NCBI GenBank assembly: GCA_027972325.1
Contig: JAPMOS010000008.1
Span: 682,001 to 746,000, forward strand
Direction of reading: 5' to 3'
Length of the DNA stretch: 64,000 nucleotides
Source: Paratrimastix pyriformis
Lineage: Eukaryota > Preaxostyla > Paratrimastigidae
Shown piece after piece: positions 22,169 to 35,200 of this stretch. The translations under genes were made by a program, and so were the position numbers. The notes under the pieces are model-generated. The model made no database searches and was not told where the DNA came from. It was given only the letters and a program-made list of their open reading frames with translations. Every line of letters begins with the position of its first letter. Positions within the stretch are counted from its first letter, which is position 1.

Positions 22169-22189
22169 GTGGGGGAGTCCAGATCAACC
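20666..22189. other. Intergenic or unannotated, about 1.5 kb
   Basis: No recognisable protein or RNA. Composition is low-GC from about 20.67 to 21.2 kb (the presumed promoter of the minus-strand gene), GC-rich from 21.25 to 21.88 kb, and low again at 21.9-22.1 kb. The GC-rich block is open in two plus-strand frames (for example 21285-21779) and one minus-strand frame, none with a familiar motif. A small minus-strand frame beginning MGFIFRKAAPSFRCLNRVER near 22.1 kb lies in the second valley. A short unannotated gene is possible. Confidence 0.4.
22132..22167 (-). repeat. Poly-G tract (poly-C on the minus strand), 36 nt
   Basis: Uninterrupted G run on the plus strand, 23 bp beyond the proposed stop of the minus-strand macro-domain gene. 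It is therefore C-rich in the transcript sense. Confidence 0.95.
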
Positions 22190-24187
22190 CTACCTCCAGG
22201 ACGAGGTCGGGACGATTTCCTCATACGGAGCGCCAAGAGACCGTTTCCGAGCCTCTGAGCAGAAGATCTGTACAGTTGGGTCCTAGGGTCATCGCAAGCA
22301 TGAGGCCGGCGGCAAAAAAAGGAGGCAAGAGCCAGACGTCGAGGTTGGTAAACCGGACACATTTCAGGGTGCGAGCGGGGCTTTGGAGAAAGCGGATGGC
22401 GGCATCAATCAGCACCGCAGCGCAAAGAGGCTTGGGGAACCCGAAGATCCCTATTTTGGACATTGGGGGCGAGATTGGCCGGCAAGGTGCGGGAATGGCC
22501 AGACCCGACGAGATCGCGGGGATGGCAATGGAGCGACACCCGGGGAGAGAGGCGGCGTATTCCAATGCATGTTCAACGGCGCCGCGAAGGATCAGGACCT
22601 CGCCGGAGCGGCCATCTTCCCATGTTGGCCCCACCGCGTGGATGACCCATTTGCAAGGGAGCAGTCCGGCCCCAGCGCACATGGCCACCTGGCCAGGCGC
22701 GACCGCCCCGCAATCGCGGACATACTGCGTGCACTCGGCCTGGATGGTGGGCCCGCCGGCTTTCGCGATGGCCCCCTGAAGAAGAAGAGGCCGTGAGACC
22801 GGGGGCAACGAAGATACGAGGAGACAGACGGCCACTCCGGCGCCGTGGGACAGGTATTCGTTGGCCGGGTTGACAATGGCATCGGTGCGCTCGCGGGTCA
22901 GGTCGCCCTGCCGAACTTCGATCGTCGCATCTGCAGGACGGTGCGGCCACGGGTGAGCACGGCTCCCTCCGATCGATCGAGAAAGGCCACGAAAGGGGAG
23001 AGACGAGCCACAACCAGGGAAAGGGGCGGTCCGGACCTCCGACCGGGAACGAGAAGACGAGCCGGCTCTCATCGAGTGCGGCAGGAGGCACAGGGGCAGC
23101 GGCAGCGGCAGGGAGGCCATCAACAGCTGGAGCTGGAGGCGCCGCAAATGAAGGCTCGGCAAACGGGGCCCCGGCGGCCCGCCGACGGGCCTCTGCGTCA
23201 AATGCGGTCGCAGTCAACTCCTGGCGCAACGGGGACGGGCGGGACGGTGAAACAAAACACAGAACGGGAACAGAACAGAACAGAACAGAACAGAACAGAA
23301 CAGAACAGAACAGAACAGAACAGAACAGAACAGAACAGAACAGAACAGAACAGAACAGAACAGAACAGAACAGAACAGAACAGAACAGAACAGAACAGAA
23401 CAGAACAGAACAGAACGGGAACAGAACAGAACAGAACAGAACAGAACAGAACAGAACAGAACAGAACAGAACAGAACAGAACAGAACAGAACAGAACAAA
23501 CAGAACAGACATGGTGGAGCGAGAAATGAACATGCCGAATGCCAGAGGGTCGGTCCAAGTTGAGGAACTGGATGACTGCGTCGAGCGTGACCGCAGCGTC
23601 GAGGTCCTGGGGATACCCGTTCCCCTCTGACAGGGGTCGAGAGACGGTCAGAGAAGAGCGGGCAGACCACTTGCGGATGGAATCGCAATGGAATCACAAT
23701 GCAGATCATCGGCACGAGCAAGACCCTGCGTCAGCGCCTCCTAGAAACCGGAGAATTGCACACGATGACGAAGGTTAAGGGAGCAGGGCCAGACTCGGAG
23801 CGCCCTCACTTCGTTGTTCTGGCCGCCTGCCCAATCAGGAATGACACAGTGTAAGATATGCTTGCAAGAAAGTTTGCCGGGGGCCGTGCCGCAAGCCACC
23901 GTGCCGAAAACTGGAGGATGAGCCTGGATCTCGCGCCGGTACTGGTCCCGAATCTCGGGACCTGCCCCGACGAAAATTGCATCTTCGATTTTCCCGGGTA
24001 AAGAAATAATGGCAGCAGTCCGCTCTGCCCAAACATCCGTGAGCCAGATTTGGAGAGTCGCGCCACGAATCGGGAACTCATAGAGAGGTCGGCGAACCGG
24101 CTCTTGTCTGGAGGCTTTAAGACACGAATTACAAAAACCCGAGCCGTTTTCATAAGACCCGCAACCCGGAGTTCGACACTTGGACAT
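22190..24187 (-). CDS. A20-type zinc finger plus two macro domains
   Basis: Macro domains bind or hydrolyse ADP-ribose linkages; A20 fingers bind ubiquitin. From the Met at 24187 the protein starts with an A20-like finger CRTPGCGSYENGSGFCNSC (CX4CX9CX2C). A first, diverged macro domain follows (LQIWLTDVWAERTAAIISLP, HILHCVIPDWAGG, and after an intron GNGYPQDLDAAVTLDAVIQF, HVHF). The next intron holds the AACAG pentamer array. An Ala/Pro linker leads to a canonical macro domain: IEVRQGDLTRERTDAIVNPA, N-E-Y-L, G-A-G-V-A|G-A-I-A-K-A-G-G over a GTCTGT intron, KWVIHAVGPTW, SIAIPAISSG|IFGFP over a GTCTGG intron, and VRFTNLD|PTVQIF over another GTCTGG intron. The second domain keeps the NPAN and AISSG loops; the first lacks NPAN. 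A role linking ADP-ribose and ubiquitin signals is inference. Confidence 0.82.
23257..23508 (-). repeat. (AACAG)n pentanucleotide array in intron
   Basis: About 250 nt of AACAG (TGTTC on the coding strand) with one interruption (AACGGG at about 23414). It sits in an intron between the two macro domains. The coding-strand form TGTTC is pyrimidine-rich. Confidence 0.95.
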
Positions 24188-24382
24188 TGCGTTGTATCGG
24201 TAGTACACTGAGGTTTTTCTCACAAATCCGCTGGTTTTCCGATTTGAATTTTGTTACGATCGGTAGGCGGACTGGACTCACAGAAGGACCTTGTGAGCTT
24301 TCTCTTACTAAACTTATTTTCAACGAAATGCATTGTCAGTGCGGAGAAGCTTGGCTGATTGATTGTTCACCAACCCATTTAG

Positions 24383-27300
24383 GTTCCGCTCGCTCATTCC
24401 TCGATTTTTTTTGTGCGCCCTCGCCAACTGTTTCCAGAGGGCCCAATAAAATTCACTCCAGAAGAAATATCTGGCCTCCTTCACCCTGATTCCTTTCCAT
24501 CTTCTCGGGTGATTGTCCTCTTGGGTCTTTCCGGATCGGGGAAATCCCTCGTGCTCGAGGCTTTGGTTTCTTCTCAGGTGCAGACATCCTCTGTCTGTTT
24601 CGCCAGTGCCCGCGACTTGTTCATGCTTCCGCCTCAGAATCCCGGTCTTTTCAGGGCCTTCTTCCCCTTTTCGTCTGTATCACACCTTCGTGCTCCATTC
24701 CACCCCACACACACACTTTGCTCCTCCGTCTTCTTCACCACCACCCTCACTCGATCCACTCCTCTCCCACCCCCACTCACTGTCCTCCCCCATCCCAACG
24801 GCTTCGATCCATTCGCCCCTCATCGCCCCTCATCGTCCCTCATCGTCCCTCATCGTCCCTCATCGCCCCTCATCGTCCCTCGTCGCCCCTCATCGTCCCT
24901 CATCGTCCCTCATCGTCCCTCATCGTCCCTCATCGTCCCTCGTCGCCCCTCATCGCCCCTCATCGCCCCTCATCGCCCCTCATCGCCCCTCATCGCCCTC
25001 ATCGCCCCTCATCGCCCCTCATCGCCCCGCCTTGCCTGCCCGTGCCAGTCGTGCTTCTCGGACGAGCGCGCCGACCTGTGCCCCTGCGCCTGCCCACGGC
25101 CCGACCGCCCCGAGGACTCCATTCACATGGTGCTGCTGCGGGCCCTGCGCCAGGCCCCGGCGGCGATGCTCGAGTCGCTTGGCCTGCACCCGCCCCCCCA
25201 CCGGTACCGCTACCTGGGCGCCGACCCCCTGCAGCCGCTGGCGAGCGAGCCCCAGGATGACAGCCAGGCCGAGGGCGGGCCCCTCTGGAGGAACCTCATG
25301 GTCCGTCCCGCGCGAGCCGCCCTCCCTCCTGTGCCCTCCTCCCCACGCCCGCTCGCCCGTGCGCGGCTGCCCCGGGCTGCCCTCCTCACCCCGACCGTCC
25401 CGTCTCGTCCCGTGGCTGGCTGGCTGGCAGGCGCTCCTGGGGGCGGCCGGCGTGACGACCGAACAGTCGGCCTGCCTCTTCCACCTGCTGGGGGCTATCC
25501 TGCTCCTCGGGTCCGCCCCCGCTCCATACGCCCGTCCCCGGCCCCCGCGCATCTGCCCAGCCCTCATTTTCCTCTTCCTCTCCACGCATCCGCTCCCGGG
25601 CCAGTGAGCTCTCCTTCTTCGACCTGCCCGCGCCTCCGCCGTCCCCCGATGGGCCCCCAGGGACCGCGCCGGGCTCGTCCAGTTGGCCACCAGGCGCCCC
25701 CTTCCCCCCACCCGCGGCCGGCCCGGCAGCCCCTCGTGGCCCGGTGGCCGCCCGTGCGGTGCCCCTCGAGCCGGCCATCGTCGATGCGGTGGAGGCCCTG
25801 CTGGGACTGCCCCCGGGTCGCCTCCTCACGGCCCTCACGTACGCGGACGCGGTGCGGCCCCTCTCGGCCACCCAGGTCGGCGCCGGGTCCCTTGCAGCGG
25901 CCTGCCCCCGCTCTGGCAGCATCCCATCGCGGCACATGGGGGGGCGGATGCTTCCCCTGGGTGCTCACAACCACCACCGCGACCACCACCGCGACCGGGT
26001 GGGGTTTCGGGTCGCAGGCCTCCCACGCCCGGCACCTGCTGGCCGGGGCCCTCTACACGGGGCTCTGCCAGTGGCTGGTGGCCCACCTCAACCGGGCCAT
26101 GCAGCCCCGCCCCGACCGCCCCGGGGAGGACGCCCAGCCGCCCCTCCGCGCGGTGACCGTCATCGATGGGCCCGGCTTCGACCGCTACCAGGTCCGCTCG
26201 CGCTCGCCCCCCCCCCCGATCCCTGATCGTCGATCGTCGATGGGCGCCGCCACATCGGATGTTCCCCACTCCCCGTTCTCTTTCCCGGCCCAGCACTCGA
26301 TGGGGGCCCTCCGGTCGCGGGCCTTCGAGGACACCCTCCACGCGGCCGTCTATCGGCTCCTGGTGCTGGTCCGCCGCCCCCGTCCCGCCCATGCCTCGCC
26401 CTCGCCCTCGCCCTCGCCCTCGCCCTCGCCCTCGCCCTCGCCCTCGCCCTCGCCTTCATCCTCGCCCTAACCTCGCCCTCACCCTCACCCTCGCCGGCCC
26501 TCTGGCGCAGCATCCCCTGCGGGAGTACCGGCGCGAGGGCATCCCCCTCGTGGTCGCCGAGCGGTTGGTTGAAGCCCCGCCCGCCCCGGGCCTCCACGGG
26601 GAAGCCACATTCGACCTGCTCTTCGGGGTCCGCTCTGGCCCCAGCCCCAGCCCCGCCCCTGCCACCCGCCCCCGGTGGTCTTTGCCCTTTGGCCTCACCG
26701 TTGCCGGTGGCGGGTGGCGGGCCCCGCAGACCGAGGGTCCGGGGCTGCTGGCGCTGCTTGAGGCCTCGGCCATCTCGTACCCGCAGCTCTCGCCCGCCCT
26801 GGTGGCCCACCTGCGGGCCGAGGAGGGGCAGCCCCCGGGGGGCCCCGACCGCGACCCGGGCGCCCTGCTGGGGGCCACCGAGGCCGGCATCACCGTCCGC
26901 CACGCCGGCGGCGAGGTCCGCGCCCACCCGCCCACCCCCATCCGCCCTCGCCGGCCCCGAGCGGACGGCCGGACCTGAGATCATCCCCTTGGGCCCGCCT
27001 CTGGTCTGCAGGTCTTCTACCCGGCCACCCAGCTGCTGCCCCCGTGCGGGTGGGCCCCCGGGGCGGCCCACTTCGCCCCGCTGCTGCAGGAGATCCTGGG
27101 CCTGGCCGCCCCCCAGCAGCCGCCCCCCGGCGATGGCGGGCCGGCCCCCTTCGGCCAGGCCGGCTGGGCCCCGCCGCCCGTGCCCGCGTCCTCCTTCGGG
27201 CCGCTGCTGGGCGACCTGCGCGAGGCTGCCGGCTCTGGGCGCACCGTGGGGCAGCTGGTCGCCAGCTGGTTCGACCCGCGGGTCCGTCGACCCGCCCACC

Positions 27301-30300
27301 GCCCGCCCACCCGCCCCTCACAGGGCAGCCGCCTCGGGGTTGGGGCCAGCCGCCAAGTCCCCCCTCCGGCCGTTGTTCACACCCCACGCTGCGGTCTGGG
27401 GGTGGCTGGGGGCTGCTGGGTGGCTTGCCTTGGCGGCGGCTGGGTGGTTTGCCTTGGCGGCGGCTGGGTGGTTTGCCTTGGCGGCGGCTGCCAGCGGGCC
27501 CTGGGGGCACTGCTGAGCCCGCTGGAGGGACTGGCCGAGCCACCCCAGGTGGTGCTCTGCCTGGCCGCCCTGCCGCCCTGCTCGTCGCCCATCCGCTTCC
27601 ACCCACCGCCCCCGCGCCCACCAGGGGCCCGCGACCCGCCCACGGTCTGTGCTCTCCCCTCCCCTCCCCTCCCCCTGCTTGCTTGCTCGCTTGCGGGCCT
27701 CCTGCGGTCGCTCACCGTCTGCTTCCCGGCCCACGTGGGCGATCGGGGGCGGCACGGCTAGGACACGGGGCTGCGGCCGGACTACGAGCTGCCCCACTTC
27801 CGGCCCAAGGACCTCGTCCTCCGCCAGCGGGGGGCCGGCCCGCCCTGCCCCTCGCCGTCCCCCGTCCTGGGCGGCTCCCCGCTGGGCCCCTGGCGCGAGG
27901 GGCTGCCCCTGCCCATCGGTCGGCCATCCCTCCCCTCGCCCCTCCTCTCCTCGCCCCTCCCCTCCTCACCTCGCTCCTCCCTCCTCCCCTCTCCTCCCCT
28001 CCCCTCTCCTCCCTCTGCCTGGTCGCCCGACCGAACCCATCTCAACCCAACCCAACCCAACCCGGACCGGACCGGTGCCTGCGTGCCTGTCTGTGTGCGT
28101 GCGCGCAGAGCGGCTTGCGCAAGGCCATCTGGAGGCGACCCTGGGGCGGCCCTCCTCGCTGGGGCGCATCCTGGCCGCGATGGGCCTCTTCGAGGCGGCC
28201 GGCTTCCCCGAGTGGGTCCCCTGCCCCGCCTTCGCCGACCGGTCCGCACCCGCCCCGTCGCCGCCGCTCCATGTCTGACCCCTGTGGCCGGTCCACACCC
28301 TCCACCCCACGTCCACCCCCCCTCCACCCAGCTATGGCTGCGTGCTTCATCTCCCTTCCACCCCCCCTCCACCCAGCTATGGCTGTTTGGCGCCGGGCGA
28401 CTGCCCCCCTGTGCCCAGGCCCGCCCCTTGCGTGGCGAGCGAGGCCGATGGGGAGCCAGGCGGCGACCTGGCTTCGGTCGACTCGGAGTCCGCTGCCCCC
28501 GACCGGCCCGCCTCCCCGGGGCCCGCGGTCCGGGGCCGGTGCGCAGCCGTCTGCAGGCTGGCCGTGGGGCTGCTCTCCCCCCAGGAGCAGGCCAGCGGGC
28601 CCCTGTGGCACGTCGGCCGCTACCACGTCCTCATGCGCCGGGGCATGGTCCGTCCCCCCGGCCCGGCACCCCCTAGTCCTCCATCCCCATCCCCACCCCA
28701 GCTGCCAAGAGGGGGGCCGGTTGGGCCGGTGGACTGATGATGCCTTGTTGGGGTTGGGGGGCGCAGGGGACCCTGCTGGAGGCCGTCCGGGCCGAGTGCC
28801 GCCAGTGGGCCGCCACCTCCATCCAGGTCGGCCCTGCCCCGCTCCTCCCTGCCCCGCCCCTCCCTGTCCATGCCCTGGCCAGAGCCATCCCTGCCCCCAG
28901 AGCCATCCCTGCCCACAGCCATCCCTCGGCCCATCGCGCCGGCCTTCGCACGACTCATCGTCCCGCGCCTTCTCGCCGGCACACCCGGCTGGCCGCTCGC
29001 CCTCCAGCGCACCTTCCGCGAACACCTCGCCGCCGCCCGCTCCCAAGGGGACTCGCAACCCCAGCCCCAACCCCAACCTCAACCTCAGCCCGAGCCCGGG
29101 CCCCAGCTCCAACCGGATGTGACGGCCGCTGGAGCAGCCCCTGGCCCATCTTCCCCAGTCGGCAGCCCGGCGGCCGGCTTGCTGTCGGCCTCCCCGCCGC
29201 TGCAGCACGGGGGCCTCCGAGGTCGTCGCCAGCCCCGACGCCATCCCTGTTCCACGCCTCCCTCCCCGTTCCACGCCTCCCTCCCCGGCCCAGCCTTCCC
29301 TCCCCGGCCCAGCCTTCCCTTGCCGGCCCGCCGAACTGGGTGTGTCTTCTCCGGGGGATGGCCGCCTCACCCTCCTCCCCGCCTGGTGGCTTTGGGTTTC
29401 CCCCCTGCAGCCCTGCTTGCGGGCCACGCGCGGGCGGGGCGGACCCCGCCGCCTGCCCCAGTGCGACTGCCCGAGCTGACCTGCCTGGCCCCCATCCCCC
29501 GGCCCGCCCGGCCGGTGGGCGTCCCCCTGCCCAGCCCCGGCCCCGCCCCCTCGGGCCACCCGGGGTCCCTGCCCTCGGCCCCAACCCCCGCGGCCACAGC
29601 CGCTTCCCCAACCGATGCGCCCACTGGCGACTCCATGCGGCCTGCCCCAGTCGCCGGCGAGGGCGCGGATGATGAGGGCGAGAAGGAAGGTGAGGAAGAC
29701 GAAGACGAGGACGAGGACGAGGACGAAGATGGCGAGGTCGAGGGCGAGGGTGACACCGCCCCGCCTGGGCGCGACCGCCATCGGGGCGGCGGGGACGGGG
29801 CCACGGACGCGGCCCTGGCGGGGCTGCTGAGCCGGGACCTCTCGGCCGCCTATGCGCTGACCCTGACCCACTTCACCATGTCGCCCCCACGCCCGGCCCT
29901 CGTGGGCGGGAGCCCCGCCCCTGCAGCCACCCCGACCGCAGCCGCCCATCAGCGGGGCGGCCTGGGGCCCTTCGAGCCGGCGACCCCGCTGCCCGTGGGC
30001 CAGACGCCCCTCCCGCGGGTGCGGCCCCCCGCGCCTCTGCCCCTGCCCTTCCAGGAGCCCACCCCGCGGGCCTCCCCGCCCCCGCCGCCCCCCCAGAGCC
30101 CGTCCAGCAGCCTCGCCGCTCGGCCGGCCCTCGTGCCGCACCCCTCGCCCCGCCAAGGGCTCCCCGCGCTGGCCCCGCCTGCCCTGGGACGGTCCTCAGG
30201 CCTCATCCCGCCGCCCTCGCCCCCCCGCCAGCCCACCACCTCCTCCTCCTCGCTGCCGCTGCCTGCCCCGGCCCCCGGCGTGGCCCCTGTGGTGCTGGGG

Positions 30301-32186
30301 CCGCCCCTGGACCCGCTGGCCGCCATCCCGGCCGCTCAGCCACCGCCGCCCCGGCCCCGCCGCACCAGCCCCACCCGGTCGCCACGTGTACCCTCCGCCC
30401 CGGCCCCGCGGTCGCCCCTCCGGTCCCCGGGCCCATCCCCATCGGTCTTCTTCACAGGCGGGGCCACCCCCGGGCCTCGTCCGGTCGTGGGGCAGCCCCT
30501 CGCCCTCGCTGCCCCGACATCTGGTTCCGTCCCTGCCCCTGCCCCTGCTCCTGCTCCTGCCCCCGCCCCGGGGCCCCTGGAGACCCCAGCCCCACCCTCG
30601 CTGCGCCCCTTCCGGGCCGTGCCGCCCCAGGGGACGACAGTCGGCGCCGATGATCAGGCGGCCCTCGGGGGGGCGCTCCCGGAGGAGGACTCGGGTCCCT
30701 CTGCGGCCCCGCCCCTCCCGACTGCCCAGCCCCCAGCAGGCCCCGCAGAGGCCATGCCCGAGGTCGCCTCCACGGCGGTTGCGCGGACCCCTGCTGATGC
30801 CACTGCTGAGGCCCCGACCGCGGGCAGCGAGATGATGCCGGCGCTCGCGCTGCCCCCCCTGGCGACCAGTGTCGTAGAGGGCACCTCGCCCCCGGCCCCG
30901 GAGCAGCCAACGACCCCGCACGCCGATGACCTTGCCGACGCGGATGCCGGCGCGGATGCCGTTGCCGACGCGGATGCCGATGTTGATGCCTGCGCGGATG
31001 CCGTTGCCGTTGCCGTTGCCGTTGATGTTGACGGCGGTGCTGATGCCGATGTCAACGCCTCTGCCTATGCCGACGCCAACGCCTCTGCCGATGCTGCCGC
31101 CGAAGCCGGGGCGGACGCCGAAGCCGGGGCGGACGCCGAAGCCGGAACCCAGGAGGCACCCGATGATGCAAGCACGAACGGGGCCCAGCAACCCCAGCCA
31201 CAGCCTCAGCCACAGCCTCAGCCTCAGCCACAGCCACAGCCACAGCCTCAGCCACAGCCTCAGCCACAGCCACAGCCACAGCCACAGCACCCGGCCGCAG
31301 AACCAGGGGGCGGGGCGGTCCTGCAATCCTCAGGTGCCCGTGTCGAAGCCGCTCCTCCCGGTCGGCCCCCGCTGCCCTCGAGTGAGGCCCCGCCCGCGGC
31401 CGCCCCAGCCTCGGCCGAGGGAAGCCTGGGGGTCCGCTCACCCGCCCGGGGCGGCGGCCCGCCCTCGCCCCTGCAAACCCTGCTGCGCGAGGCGGCCCTG
31501 CCCCCCGCCGAGCACGGCGACCTGGTGGGGATGGTGCAGGCCCTGCTCGCCCGCCAGCCGGGCCTCCTGCAGCCCCTCGTCAGCGAGCTCAAGGCCCGCG
31601 TGGGACCGCCGCCTCCGCCGGGCGAGCAGCCCCTGCCCCTCCAGCCACCCGAGGATGGCGGCGGCGACGAGGATGCTCGCGGCGCCCCGGAGGCCCCTCA
31701 AGTCGCCCCGGGGGAGGAAGCGGCCGACGAGGGGGCTGCTGCGCCTCTCGCCACTTCCCCCGTGTCCCCGCCGTCCCACACGAGCGCCCTTGCTGTGGCC
31801 CCCGCCCCAGAATCGGCCGCTGGTGCCCCCTGCGCTCCTGGCGGCCCCTCGGACCGGACCCCGGTTGGCGCCGCTGCCCCGGCCCCCGCCGGCCCGTCGG
31901 ATGAGCGCCCGAGTGCCCCCGCTCGGGTCTCGACCCCGCCGCCCCTCCCGGCCGACGCCCTGCCGCCGCTGCCCATGCGGCCGATCGCCTCGCCCACCTC
32001 GACGCCCCGCTCGCCCGGCCGGCCGGCATCCCCCGTGGCGCCCCTCTCGCCCGCACACGCCCACACCCCGCCCGCACCCACCCCGCGGACACGAGCTGCC
32101 GACGCGCCGGTCGGCGGCGGTGCTGCTGGCGGCTGGCCGGCGGAAGAGGACCACGCCGATGGCCACGAGGAGCCGGGCGCTGACGA

Positions 32187-32219
<33 letters not shown>

Positions 32220-35200
32220 GATGATGGTGGTGGAGCTCATCGGCCAGCCGCCGGCCACCCCGGCGGCCCTCCGGCAGGCCCCTCCCGCGGCGCCGACATC
32301 ATCGACACCCCTCCCGGAGCCCGGCGGCACACCCGCCGTGGACCCCGCCCCCGAAGGCCCCGCCCCTGAGGCGCCCCAACCGGAGGACCCCCCAGCCCCC
32401 GCCCCGGACGACCCGACCGCCGCCCCCTCCGCCGCCGACACCGCGACAGGGGCCGGTCCTCTGGACCACCCCGCGGCCGAGGAGGGGGACGACGAGGAGG
32501 CGGAGGCGGAGCCCCTGGTGTTCGAGACCCGGGCGGCCACCGCGAGCCCCCCCGTCCATGTGACCTCCCCGCTGCCCTTCACGCCTTTCACGCCCCCGGG
32601 CCCCATCGCCCAGCCCGTCAGGACCCCGGCCACCAGCAAGCGGGCAGGGGCGGCCCCGGCCCCGCTGGGTTCGCTGCTGGCCTCCCTGGACGCGGTGGCG
32701 GCCCTGCTCCGGCCGCCCCTGTTCGCCTCGCCGCCCACGTCGGCCCGGCGGCCCCGGTTGGCGATGCCCCTGCCGGGCAGCACCTTCGGCACCCACCCGG
32801 CCCCGGCGACGGCCCCGCGGCCATCGCTGCTGCGGGTGCCCCTCCGCCAGTCGCCCCGGCCGGCCCCCGAGGCCGACCGCCCACCGGCCGCCTGGGGGGC
32901 GCCCCTCGGCGGGTCCCCCCTGGCCACCCCCGGTCGCGAGCCGCGCCTGCACATCCACACACCCGCCAGCGAGGGCCCGAGCAGCCGGAGCGCAAGCCGG
33001 AGCGTCAGCCGGAGCGGCGGGGGCCACGGCAGCCGAGCGGCCGAGCGGGAGGCCGCCTTGCAGGAGGCCCTCGCCCGGACGGCGGGCCAGCAGGCCCCCG
33101 ACGCGGCCGCCTTCGTGACCCTGCGCACGGCCTACCAGCAGCGCCTCACGGACGCCCTCATCCGCGGCCCCGCCGCCCGGCCCGAGGAGTCCGACCCCCC
33201 GCCCGCCGCCATGCCGCCGCCGGCCCTCGGCCCCGCCTCGGCCACCCCCCAGCAGCAGAGGCGCCACCACCTCCCAGCCAGCGCCCAGCAGCAGCCGCAC
33301 CATCACCACGCGCTGCACTTGGGCGCCGCGGGCTCGGTGCCGGGGGTGGGGCCCCTGCAGTCTCCCATGCCGGTCGCCACCCCCCAGGGGCGGCCCGTTG
33401 GACCCTCGCTGCTGGATGGCCTCTCGCCGGCGGGCCCCGTGGACGCGCTGGCCTCGCCGCCCCCACCGCCGCCGTCTCGGTGGAAGCTCACTCGGCAGCC
33501 CGAGGTGCTGACCTCGCCCCCGCCCGCCGCCCCGCCCCCACGGGCCACCATCACCCCCAACGGCAGCCCGCCCATGCCGGCTCCCTCCTCGGAGCCCCGC
33601 CCCGCGGCGGCGGACTGGCCGCCACCCCCGCCCCCCGCAAGCCCCGAGGGGCCGCTCAACCAGCCCCCCGAGGAGCCGCGCTCCCCCACCGACGGGCCCG
33701 TGGCCCTCGCGGCCCAGCTGCCCAGCCTGCCCCTGCCCCTGCCCCTGCCCCCGCCCCCGCCGGCCCTGTGGCCAGCCGGGCCGGCGGCCACCACCCCGCC
33801 CACGGGCCCCGACCCAGCCGCCCCACCGCGGCCCCTCTCGCCCCTCTGGGCGCCCGGCCCGCCACAGCCGGTTGACCCGCCCGCCCTGCCGGCCCCCGCC
33901 CCGGCCCCCGTCTCCGCCCCGCGGCGCCCGCTGCCCCGGCTTCAGATCACGGTCGTCTCGCCCCCGCAGCGGGGCGCCGTCACCCCGCCTCGCTCGCCAC
34001 CCGCCCCCATGCAGTTGAGCCCCGCCGCCGCCTCGGCCGCCTCCTCGGGGCTGCTGCCACGTTCCCCCACGGCGGGTGGGCTGCCCCGGCGGCACCCGGC
34101 CATCCCACTGCTGCCCCTGGAGAGCATCACCAGCCCCGCCGCGCACACCCTGTCGGCATTTCGGGCCCACTCGGCAGGCCGGGTGCGACCCCGGCCCCCC
34201 GCCGCCGCGGCCCCCCCCCGACCTGGGCCCTTCCCCTCGCCCGCAGTGGGCCGGCGCGCCGAGCCCGTGACGCCGTCCTCGCGGGTGCCGCCCTCCATGG
34301 CACCGGCCACCATCGCCGCCGCGGGCCGGTCCGCACCCGCCGCCGCCGCGGTCGTCGCATCGGCGCTCTCTCTCGGCGCCGCCTCGGCCCCCCGGCCCGC
34401 CCGGCCCCGCAGCGCCCCCCGGCTGTTGGGCCGAACCCCCGCCGCCGCGCGGCTGCCGGGCGGCTTCTCGGGCCCCTGGCTGGCCGGCCGGCTGACGAGC
34501 ACCACGGGCACCCCAGCGGCCGGCTGGGCGGGCCCTGCCGCCACCGCCCCTCAGCATTCGGGGGACGGGCGCCCCCCCACCCTGCCGCCAGTCCCCGGCC
34601 TCGCCCCAGCCCCCCCTCCCGCCGACCCGCAGCAGCGGTCCCCCCTCACCATCTTCCCGACCTCGGTCTTCCCGGCCTCGGTCTTCTCCCTCTCGACGGC
34701 TGGCCCTGGCCCGGCAGCAGCGGCCGCCCGGGGTCCGATCCGCCACGGGCACGAGCGGCTGCCCCCGCCCCCGCCCCCGTACCCGCGCTCGACCGGCGCG
34801 ACGGCCGCCCCCCGGCCGCGCTCCCCCGCCGCTCGTCGCCCCCCGACAGCCGACCCAGCGGCCCCGTCGGTCGTCCCCGCCCAGGAGCGTGAGAGGGCCC
34901 TGGGGGGCCCCGAGCCAACCGGCAGCGGGGCGCGTGGGGGCGATGGGGCCGAGCGACTGTACTGGCGGCGCCACATGATCGCCCGGCTCCTCCGCCAGTC
35001 GGGGGGCCGCATCACCCGCCTCAAGCAGCTCGCCGCCGCCGCCCTGGGCCCCGCCGCCGGCATCGCCGCCGCCACCGCCGCTGCCGCCGCCCCGGCACCT
35101 CCGACGCCCGCACCTGTGGGAAATGCCCCGGCAGATGCCCCGAGCGGCGACGCTCCGTCGCGCCCTCCTGTGACCGCACCCGCCGGACCCGCCGCCGTCC

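Noticed and set aside
23257-23508. Regular AACAG array considered as CRISPR or telomeric repeat
   Set aside because: It has no spacers, the unit is 5 bp, and it sits inside an intron of a spliced gene, so it is a microsatellite.
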